A stretch of DNA of 9,992 bases from Candidatus Woesearchaeota archaeon (GTDB lineage: Archaea > Nanobdellota > Nanobdellia > Woesearchaeales > GW2011-AR15). Below are positions 1-5,164 of the stretch, one piece after another (the first letter of the stretch is position 1; each line of letters opens with the position of its first letter). Below the pieces are notes generated by a model that saw only the letters and a list, made by a program, of their open reading frames with translations, did not search any database and was not told the origin of the DNA. The DNA lies in contig JAFGSP010000038.1 of assembly GCA_016934775.1 (NCBI GenBank), positions 1 to 9,992 of the forward strand. The letters are read 5' to 3'. Position numbers and translations under genes: made by a program.

Positions 1-71
1 ACTAGATACTTCTTTATTCAAAATCTCTAACGGGAATTGGCGCTAGCCCCTTCTTAATGATTCTTACTTAA

Positions 72-142
72 GGGGGCATAGTATAAAGGCATTATGATCG
101 GCTCCAGACCGCTTGATTCCGGTTCAAGTCCGGATGCCCCCA
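72..142 (+). tRNA. trnW: tRNA-Trp (anticodon CCA)
   Basis: The 71-base cloverleaf folds by hand. The acceptor stem is 72-78 with 135-141 (seven pairs). The T arm is 118-122 with 130-134 around the loop TTCAAGT. The anticodon loop is 102-108 (CTCCAGA), with CCA at 104-106, which reads UGG (Trp). Position 142 is the discriminator A, which is typical of archaeal/eukaryal tRNA-Trp; bacterial ones use G. The 3' CCA is not encoded (TT follows), so it must be added enzymatically. There is no intron, although tRNA-Trp carries one in many archaea. Two stems are imperfect: the D stem has only three pairs plus a T84/T92 mismatch, and the anticodon stem has a T98/C112 mismatch. The gene sits just before trpB and trpS, which supports the identity. 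Confidence 0.93.
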
Positions 143-167
143 TTAATAAATAAGATGGAGGTAAAAA

Positions 168-461
168 ATGAAAAACATATGTGATACAACATTAGAAGAG
201 ATGAGGGGGATACATAAGGAAGCTTCTTTAGAGATACTAACAATAATGAGCATCCCGCTTCCAAGGCCTTTAAAAAGAGAGAATTATCCAGAAATAAAAA
301 ACCTAAAACTGGTAAAAGCTATTGTGGATGGGGAAGAGGAAGCTAGATATTTTTTACAAAAACCTCTCAAAGAGACTTATTATAGGTCTATGAGAGAGGA
401 TAGGGGAAAAAAACTGAGCAAGCAAGCTACAGTTTTGTATTCATATAATGGAGGAAACTAA
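168..461 (+). CDS. Hypothetical 97-aa protein upstream of trpB
   Basis: I do not recognise this family. The start is well supported: GGAGGT at 157-162 lies five bases before the ATG at 168. The protein is soluble and mixed-charge, with no signal peptide, no membrane helix and no clear motif. Residues 7-30 look helical, residues 34-40 are proline-rich (PRPLKREN region), and the C-terminal third is rich in Lys, Arg and Tyr. It contains no Trp, so it is not a Trp-codon attenuator peptide. Its stop at 459-461 lies one base before the trpB start, and the trpB ribosome binding site is inside its last codons, so the two genes are probably translated in coupling. It begins 25 bases after the tRNA. 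A role linked to tryptophan metabolism is only an inference from position. Confidence 0.75.
   Translation: MKNICDTTLEEMRGIHKEASLEILTIMSIPLPRPLKRENYPEIKNLKLVKAIVDGEEEARYFLQKPLKETYYRSMREDRGKKLSKQATVLYSYNGGN
450..455 (+). promoter_or_regulatory. Ribosome binding site that fixes the trpB start
   Basis: GGAGGA at 450-455 ends seven bases before the ATG at 463. An in-frame ATG at 448 would overlap this site and have no site of its own, so 463 is the better start. The site lies inside the end of the upstream 97-codon gene, which suggests translational coupling. Confidence 0.8.
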
Positions 462-462
462 G

Positions 463-1623
463 ATGAAAAAAGGAGTTTTCGGAAAATACGGCGGCCAGTA
501 TGTGCCTGATGAGATGATCAAAATACTGAATGATCTTGACAAGGAATTTGAAAAGGCTGTGAAAGACAAAGAATTCATGGATAGATACTATTTTCTGCTC
601 AAGGACTACACAGGCAGGCCTTCGCCTCTGTATTATGCTGAAAAGCTAAGCAATAAATACGGCTGTAAAATATACCTAAAACGCGAAGACCTGAACCATA
701 CAGGGGCGCATAAGATAAACAATACAATCGGACAGGCACTTCTCGCTGAGAGAATGGGAAAAAAGAAGATAATAGCAGAAACAGGAGCAGGTCAGCATGG
801 TGCGGCAACAGCGACTGCAGCTGCCTTATTGGGCATGGAATGTGAGATATTCATGGGTGAAGTTGACGTGCAGAAACAGAAGATGAATGTTTTTCGGATG
901 CAGCTTCTCGGAGCAAAAGTAAATGTAGTAAAGGAAGGACAAAGGACACTCAAAGAAGCTGTTGATGCTGCTTTAAGGTACTATGTGAAAAATCCAGAAG
1001 TATTTTATCTTTTAGGAAGCGTTGTAGGCCCTCACCCATATCCCACAATGGTGAGAGAATTCCAAAAAATAATAGGAGAAGAGACAAAGAAGCAGATTCT
1101 TGAAAAAGAGAACAGGATGCCGGATTATGTTGTTGCCTGTATAGGTGGCGGCTCAAACGCAATGGGTATATTCTATGAGTTCAGAAATAGTCCTGTAAAG
1201 CTTGTCGGAGTTGAGCCTGCAGGGCTTGGTCTTGACACAGGAAAGCATGCAGCTGCTCTCTGCAAAGGATCACCAGGAATAATCCATGGGTTCTGCTGCT
1301 ATCTTCTCCAGGACGAAAAAGGCAATCCGAAAGAGGTCTACAGTATCGCTTCAGGACTTGATTATCCTGGTGTAGGCCCTGAGCCAAGCCATTATAAGGA
1401 TGAAGGAACTGCAGAATATGTCACAATAACTGACAAGGAAGCTCTTGACGCATTCAACGTCTGCAGCAGGATGGAAGGAATTATCCCGGCTCTTGAGAGC
1501 AGCCATGCACTTGCATATGCATTCAAACTGGCAAAGACTCTTGACAAAGAAAAAATAATTATTGTGAACCTGTCTGGAAGAGGTGACAAGGATGTGGAAT
1601 TTGTCGCAAAGCTAAATGCATAA
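463..1623 (+). CDS. trpB: Tryptophan synthase beta chain (TrpB1 type)
   Basis: This PLP enzyme joins indole and L-serine to give L-tryptophan in the cytoplasm. From the ATG at 463 it has 386 residues, the usual length of TrpB1; TrpB2 proteins are longer. Visible landmarks are GKYGGQYVP at the N-terminus and KREDLNHTGAHKINN, whose Lys84 is the Schiff-base lysine (K87 in Salmonella). AETGAGQHG follows with Glu106 as the catalytic acid (E109), then CIGGGSNA as the phosphate-binding loop, EGIIPALESSHA, and SGRGDKD with Ser371 near the PLP ring nitrogen. All key residues are intact, so it should be active. No trpA is present in the window. It may pair with a distant TrpA or work alone on salvaged indole; the sequence does not decide. 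It follows the 97-codon gene by one base. It contains no Trp. Confidence 0.97.
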   Translation: MKKGVFGKYGGQYVPDEMIKILNDLDKEFEKAVKDKEFMDRYYFLLKDYTGRPSPLYYAEKLSNKYGCKIYLKREDLNHTGAHKINNTIGQALLAERMGKKKIIAETGAGQHGAATATAAALLGMECEIFMGEVDVQKQKMNVFRMQLLGAKVNVVKEGQRTLKEAVDAALRYYVKNPEVFYLLGSVVGPHPYPTMVREFQKIIGEETKKQILEKENRMPDYVVACIGGGSNAMGIFYEFRNSPVKLVGVEPAGLGLDTGKHAAALCKGSPGIIHGFCCYLLQDEKGNPKEVYSIASGLDYPGVGPEPSHYKDEGTAEYVTITDKEALDAFNVCSRMEGIIPALESSHALAYAFKLAKTLDKEKIIIVNLSGRGDKDVEFVAKLNA

Positions 1624-1624
1624 T

Positions 1625-1633
1625 TTTTTATTT
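1625..1633 (+). promoter_or_regulatory. Possible TATA-like box for the YggS-type gene
   Basis: The AT-rich run TTTTTATTT lies about 26 bases before the ATG at 1655, which has no ribosome binding site. This is the geometry of an archaeal leaderless promoter. The whole 35-base gap is AT-rich, so the match is weak, and read-through from trpB is equally possible. Confidence 0.35.
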
Positions 1634-1654
1634 CATTTTATGCTAACAATAATT

Positions 1655-2302
1655 ATGAGTATAAAAGACAATGTCAAAAACCTGCTGGCTGAACTAGGAA
1701 CTGCAGAGTTAACAGCAGTCACAAAGATCCGCTCAATAGCTGAAATCAAAGAGGCAATCGAAGCAGGCGCCAAAATAATAGGAGAAAGCAGGGTGCAGGA
1801 GGCTGAAGAGAAATATAATGAATTAAAAGACTGCCTAAAAGAAAACAAAGTGGAATTCCACTTCATAGGCCATCTGCAGTCAAATAAAGTTAAGAAGGCT
1901 GTTGAGATGCTTGACATGATACAAAGTGTTGATTCAATAGATCTGGCAGAAGAGATTGACAAAAGAGCAAAAGAAGCAAGGAAAGTCCAGAAGATACTTG
2001 TACAGGTGAACATAGGCAAAGAGCCTCAGAAATTTGGAGTAGTGCCAGAAAAAACAAGTGAAACAATAGAAAAGCTAAAATCATTGAAAAACATCAACAT
2101 AAAGGGATTAATGTGCATAGCTCCTTATTTTGAAGATCCTGAAAAGACAAGGCCTTATTTCAGAGAGATGAAAAGAATACAAGACCAGCTCGGCCTGGAG
2201 ATACTATCAATGGGAATGACTAATGATTATAAGATAGCTATTCAGGAAGGCAGCAATATGGTTAGGATAGGAACAGGTATATTTGGAGAGAGAAAATATT
2301 AA
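1655..2302 (+). CDS. yggS: YggS/PROSC-family PLP-binding (PLP homeostasis) protein
   Basis: This is a member of the COG0325 family, which carries PLP on a single-domain alanine-racemase-like TIM barrel and keeps free PLP in balance; no catalytic reaction is established. Family blocks appear in order: LTAVTK with the PLP lysine at K24, IIGESRVQEAEEKY (41-54), FHFIGHLQSNK (69-78), VQVNIGKEPQKFGV (116-129), GLMCIAP (151-157), LSMGMTNDY (184-192) and MVRIGTGIFGER (202-213). I chose the ATG at 1655 (215 residues). Upstream ATGs at 1616 and 1640 would add a hydrophobic tail not seen in the family, and 1616 would overlap trpB. The N-terminus is about 12 residues shorter before the lysine than in E. 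coli YggS. Its place beside the PLP enzyme TrpB fits a cofactor-supply role (inference). It contains no Trp; the usual WHFIG is FHFIG here. Confidence 0.93.
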   Translation: MSIKDNVKNLLAELGTAELTAVTKIRSIAEIKEAIEAGAKIIGESRVQEAEEKYNELKDCLKENKVEFHFIGHLQSNKVKKAVEMLDMIQSVDSIDLAEEIDKRAKEARKVQKILVQVNIGKEPQKFGVVPEKTSETIEKLKSLKNINIKGLMCIAPYFEDPEKTRPYFREMKRIQDQLGLEILSMGMTNDYKIAIQEGSNMVRIGTGIFGERKY

Positions 2303-2331
2303 ATAATTAATCAGATTAGAGAAAAGAGAAG

Positions 2332-3417
2332 ATGGCAAAAATAATCGATCCGTGGGGGAGCACATTGATAGAGGATTATAGTAAACTGATAACGGACTTC
2401 CATCTGGAAAATTTTGATGTGAAGCAATTTCCGGGCCCTAACAGGATAATGAGAAGAGGTGTTGTATTTTCAGGCATAGGGCTAAAGGAGATAGGCGAAG
2501 CTATCCACAAAAATAAGCCGTTCTATGTGTTATCTGGGATAATGCCATCCGGAACAAAGATCCATTTCGGCAACAAGATGGTCGTTGAGATGATTTCTTA
2601 TTTCCAGAAACACGGAGGAGAAACCTATATCCTTGTTGCTGACCTTGAGGCTGAAGCCACAAGAGGCATTTCATTAGAAGAAGCAAGAAAAAGGGCTTTG
2701 GAATTCCACATCCCTGCCTATGTCGCCCTGGGGCTTGACCCAAAAAAGACGACCTTTTATTTCCAGTCCGACAATATTGAAGTGATGCATGCCGCCTACA
2801 AATATTCAAAAAAAGTCACACAGGCCCAGTTCCAGGCATTGTATGGAAATGCAGATCCCGACAGGATATTCGCTGCACTTACGCAGGTCGGAGACATCCT
2901 CTACCCGCAATTCAGGAAAAGGATGCCTGGTGTGATACCTGTAGGCCCTGACCAGTGTCCTCATATATTGCTGAGCAGGGATATTGTAAACAGGATGAGG
3001 ACTGAAAAATTCTTCCCGCCCGCTGCGACATTCCATAAATACACTCCTGCTCTCAACGGAAATTTCAAGATGTCTAAATCAATGCCTGAAAGCATGATTT
3101 CGCTGCCTGAGGACCCCAAGGCTGCGTGCAATAAGATCAAAAGAGCTGTCACAGGAGGCCGTGACACTTTAGAAGAGCATAGAAGGCTCGGCGCAATAAT
3201 TGAGAAGGACATGGTGTTCGAGCTGATGAAGCAGCACCTTGTCGAAGACGATGCTGAACTTGACCACATCTACAAAGAATATAAATCAGGCAGAATGACT
3301 TCAGGCGAACTCAAGAACATAGCCTGTGAAAAGATAACTAAGTTCATGAATGACCTGGAAGAAGGTATAAAAAAAGCAAGGAAAGACATAGGAAAGCTGA
3401 AGTTTGTGAAACAGTAG
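2332..3417 (+). CDS. trpS: Tryptophanyl-tRNA synthetase, archaeal/eukaryal type
   Basis: This class I synthetase charges tRNA-Trp. The 361-residue protein is of archaeal/eukaryal rather than bacterial type. It begins with DPWG (6-9). The HIGH-type ATP motif is HFGN at 78-81 within SGIMPSGTKIHFGN; Asn in the last place is tolerated, as bacterial TrpRS has TIGN. Other landmarks are LVADLEA (101-107), GPDQCPHILLSRD (205-217) and KMSKS at 246-250 followed by MPES. The C-terminal helical domain (about 270-361) would bind the anticodon. The start has no clear ribosome binding site. TAAATAATTAA at 2300-2310 lies about 27 bases upstream, so a leaderless start is possible, as is read-through from the gene 29 bases before. 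Its only Trp is W8. The gene ends one base from a converging gene. Confidence 0.96.
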   Translation: MAKIIDPWGSTLIEDYSKLITDFHLENFDVKQFPGPNRIMRRGVVFSGIGLKEIGEAIHKNKPFYVLSGIMPSGTKIHFGNKMVVEMISYFQKHGGETYILVADLEAEATRGISLEEARKRALEFHIPAYVALGLDPKKTTFYFQSDNIEVMHAAYKYSKKVTQAQFQALYGNADPDRIFAALTQVGDILYPQFRKRMPGVIPVGPDQCPHILLSRDIVNRMRTEKFFPPAATFHKYTPALNGNFKMSKSMPESMISLPEDPKAACNKIKRAVTGGRDTLEEHRRLGAIIEKDMVFELMKQHLVEDDAELDHIYKEYKSGRMTSGELKNIACEKITKFMNDLEEGIKKARKDIGKLKFVKQ

Positions 3418-3418
3418 T

Positions 3419-3802
3419 CTATTGATAAACAGGAATTATATTCTCAGGTTGAACATACCATTGATTTACTCCAGAAGTTCTCACTGATTCTGCAACCGCA
3501 TTTTCAATATATTGTCTAAGTTGGAGTGGAGACGAATTTCTGAGTGTTTCTACCTGTTTTTCATGAAACCGGGCTATATCTTCCAGATTACCCTCTATCT
3601 TATAGAAAACCAGATGTTTCATCATCGCAACCTCTTCTAGTTGAAGTGGCTTTCCAAAGACTCCTTTCAGTATGGCTCTTGTTTCTAAACCCATCATGAC
3701 CCTATCATGTGCTGCAATCCATCTTACTGTCTCAACATTGATTCTGTAATTTCCTACTCTTACTTCATCAGTACCAAGTACTTTTTCCTCTTCAAGGCTC
3801 AT
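3419..3802 (-). CDS. Hypothetical 127-aa soluble protein
   Basis: I do not recognise this family. It is a soluble, acidic-to-neutral protein with no signal peptide or membrane helix. Residues 1-30 look like mixed strand and helix (VRVGNYRINVETVRWIAAHD). The rest is mostly helical: MMGLETRAILKGVFG, then LQLEEVAMMKHLVFYKIEG, then an amphipathic stretch through QLRQYIENAVAESV, ending in a Pro-containing tail. The ATG at 3802 has no good ribosome binding site, but an ATATTTAAAT box lies about 29 bases upstream. It therefore probably has its own promoter and a leaderless mRNA. It converges on trpS with one base between the stop codons. Its coding status rests on the well-placed promoter, the clean 127-codon frame and the fit between neighbours. 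Confidence 0.75.
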   Translation of the reverse strand: MSLEEEKVLGTDEVRVGNYRINVETVRWIAAHDRVMMGLETRAILKGVFGKPLQLEEVAMMKHLVFYKIEGNLEDIARFHEKQVETLRNSSPLQLRQYIENAVAESVRTSGVNQWYVQPENIIPVYQ

Positions 3803-3826
3803 AATACCTAATTCAGAATGTCTAAT

Positions 3827-3836
3827 ATTTAAATAT
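3827..3836 (-). promoter_or_regulatory. TATA-like box for the 127-aa gene
   Basis: Read on the - strand the box is ATATTTAAAT, centred about 29 bases before the ATG at 3802. The spacing puts transcription start almost on the start codon, which suggests a leaderless mRNA. It lies in the 44-base gap after the membrane-protein gene. Confidence 0.6.
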
Positions 3837-3846
3837 TTGGAAGAAT

Positions 3847-4818
3847 TTACTTCTTCTCCAGCTTCTTAAGCATTTCTATTGAATACACCCTGAAAAAAGC
3901 AGAGATTGGCGCTGTGAGTACGCATATGGCATAGATAAACAGAGCCAACACTGCTGTTCCGTAAAGCGAAACCAAAATAACCGCAAGAACAGAACTAAGC
4001 AGAGACACAGCTAAGTATATCCCGACACCCAGCAGGATAAACAGGACAAGCACAAGGATCATAGGTATCATCAATAGAAAGATAACTATACCAGAGCCTA
4101 TGCCTAGTACAAGCCTCATCAGCCAATAAAGGAATATCTCAAGCTTCTTTTTTGAAGCGATCTTAACAAAATATTTCCATGATGAAGAAAATGCATATTT
4201 CTTAAAATACATTATAGGCACGATGAAATCATACACAAGGAACCAGAATATGCCGAAAACAAGCGCATAGACTATAAAAGAAGGGACCATGACCATGAGC
4301 CATAGAAAATTAAAACTTGCCAGTGAATTAGTGAAAAAATAAAATAGCGCAGGAGACACAACCACCAGAAATATAAAAAAGGAGATCAGCCCTACAACAA
4401 ATCTAAGCCAGAACAAAGACATTCCTCTTGAATTGTTTTCAACAAAACTTTTTCTCAGTTTCAAATCTTTTTTGACAATACCCTCAATAAACACAAAAGT
4501 GAATACGCTTCCGATGTAAGTAAAGAAAAGCCCTATAAGATAAAGGAAAAATACTCCCAAAGAAAGGAACACACCATAATTAGACAAGAACTCCAGAGCG
4601 CCCTGGTTGAAAGTGGTCACCATCTCTCTTAATGAAAGGTCTCCAACCTGTTTTTTATATGAACTTGATCCTCCGCCATTGCCGCCCCCGCCTCCCGGCG
4701 ATCTCCCTCCGAAAAGGTTTGCGATGCCCATCCTAAGCCAATAGCTCAGCCTAATAGGGAAAAAGAGCTCTTTTGTCTTCCTGAAAGAATCACTTATGAT
4801 ATCAATTGCGTATGCCAT
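3847..4818 (-). CDS. Polytopic membrane protein with glycine-rich segment
   Basis: The 323-residue protein has about six membrane helices: roughly 82-112, 134-162, 171-200, 228-245, 246-275 and 276-305. There is no cleavable signal peptide. Residues 1-37 look amphipathic (SFRKTKELFFPIRLSYWLRMGIA pattern), followed by a Gly/Ser tract at 38-53 and a short polar loop. Cytoplasmic-type loops are basic: KKDLKLRKSF at 116-125 and ASKKKLE at 221-227. A DFIVPIMYF segment at 197-205 precedes FSSSWKYF. This layout resembles archaeal DUF7544-like or GPDPase-membrane-domain-like proteins, but I am not sure of the family, and no catalytic residues are visible. The ATG at 4818 lacks a ribosome binding site but lies 28 bases after a TATA box, so it is probably leaderless. 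It is divergent from the 76-codon gene. Confidence 0.88.
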   Translation of the reverse strand: MAYAIDIISDSFRKTKELFFPIRLSYWLRMGIANLFGGRSPGGGGGNGGGSSSYKKQVGDLSLREMVTTFNQGALEFLSNYGVFLSLGVFFLYLIGLFFTYIGSVFTFVFIEGIVKKDLKLRKSFVENNSRGMSLFWLRFVVGLISFFIFLVVVSPALFYFFTNSLASFNFLWLMVMVPSFIVYALVFGIFWFLVYDFIVPIMYFKKYAFSSSWKYFVKIASKKKLEIFLYWLMRLVLGIGSGIVIFLLMIPMILVLVLFILLGVGIYLAVSLLSSVLAVILVSLYGTAVLALFIYAICVLTAPISAFFRVYSIEMLKKLEKK

Positions 4819-4840
4819 AGTAATCTAATTACTTCATCGA

Positions 4841-4850
4841 TATAAAAATA
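4841..4850 (-). promoter_or_regulatory. TATA box for the polytopic membrane protein
   Basis: On the - strand it reads TATTTTTATA, centred about 28 bases before the ATG at 4818. No ribosome binding site lies between, so a leaderless mRNA is likely. It forms half of a compact divergent promoter region with the box at 4869-4876. Confidence 0.65.
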
Positions 4851-4868
4851 TTTTCATTACCAGTTAAA

Positions 4869-4876
4869 TTTATATA
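4869..4876 (+). promoter_or_regulatory. TATA box for the 76-aa gene and CBS-protein operon
   Basis: TTTATATA is a near-ideal archaeal TATA box. Transcription would begin near 4897, just before the ribosome binding site GAGGTGG at 4900-4906, which sits four bases before the ATG at 4911. This promoter therefore has a short leader with a binding site, unlike its leaderless divergent partner. Confidence 0.65.
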
Positions 4877-4910
4877 CCCAGAACACTATGTCAGATCAAG
4901 AGGTGGTTTC

Positions 4911-5141
4911 ATGAAAAGAAAATTCAAGTTTGCTCCTATTTCAGGCGGGTATATGGCAACTTCATTACTCGGAATGCTCATATCAATCATGTATGTCTAC
5001 AACCAGTCTCCTGACTGGGGAGCTGCATTTACGTTGATATTCGTAATAATGTTCGTGGCCTCTATTGTTTCAATGACAGTAGCAGAACCAGATGATTTTG
5101 TTGAGCTTGAGACAAAGAATAAGAAGAAAAAGAAAAAATAG
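4911..5141 (+). CDS. Small two-helix membrane protein (76 aa)
   Basis: I do not recognise the family by name. The protein has a basic start (MKRKFKF), then two hydrophobic helices at about 13-30 and 36-57 joined by a short polar turn (NQSPDWG). A short acidic stretch (EPDDFVELE) follows, and then a run of six lysines at the C-terminus. The basic ends suggest both termini face the cytoplasm. The start is firm because GAGGTGG at 4900-4906 precedes the ATG and a strong TATA box lies upstream. It is 23 bases before the large CBS protein on the same strand, so the two are probably one operon. It might be a partner of that membrane protein, but this is only inferred from position. Confidence 0.85.
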   Translation: MKRKFKFAPISGGYMATSLLGMLISIMYVYNQSPDWGAAFTLIFVIMFVASIVSMTVAEPDDFVELETKNKKKKKK

Positions 5142-5164
5142 TCTCCTATTTCAATCAGTTTAAG

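Noticed and set aside
1..71. Possible end of a gene or a small hairpin (GGCGCTAGCC) before the tRNA
   Set aside because: Short open stretches exist but all are cut by the edge and have no recognisable motif; the hairpin has only a three-base stem. No feature can be supported.
448..462. Upstream ATG as the trpB start
   Set aside because: It would overlap the ribosome binding site GGAGGA and has none of its own; the ATG at 463 is seven bases after that site and matches the TrpB N-terminus.
1616..1654. Longer N-terminus of the YggS-type protein
   Set aside because: The added residues are hydrophobic, overlap trpB and have no counterpart in the family; the ATG at 1655 fits better.
1633..2019. 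Long open frame opposite the YggS-type gene
   Set aside because: It is antisense to a conserved gene, has a Ser/Leu-rich low-complexity translation typical of a shadow frame, and has no promoter or binding site.
4888..4914. Eight-codon ORF (MSDQEVVS) overlapping the 76-aa gene start
   Set aside because: It could be a leader peptide, but the TATA box puts transcription start near 4897, after its ATG, so it is probably not on the mRNA.
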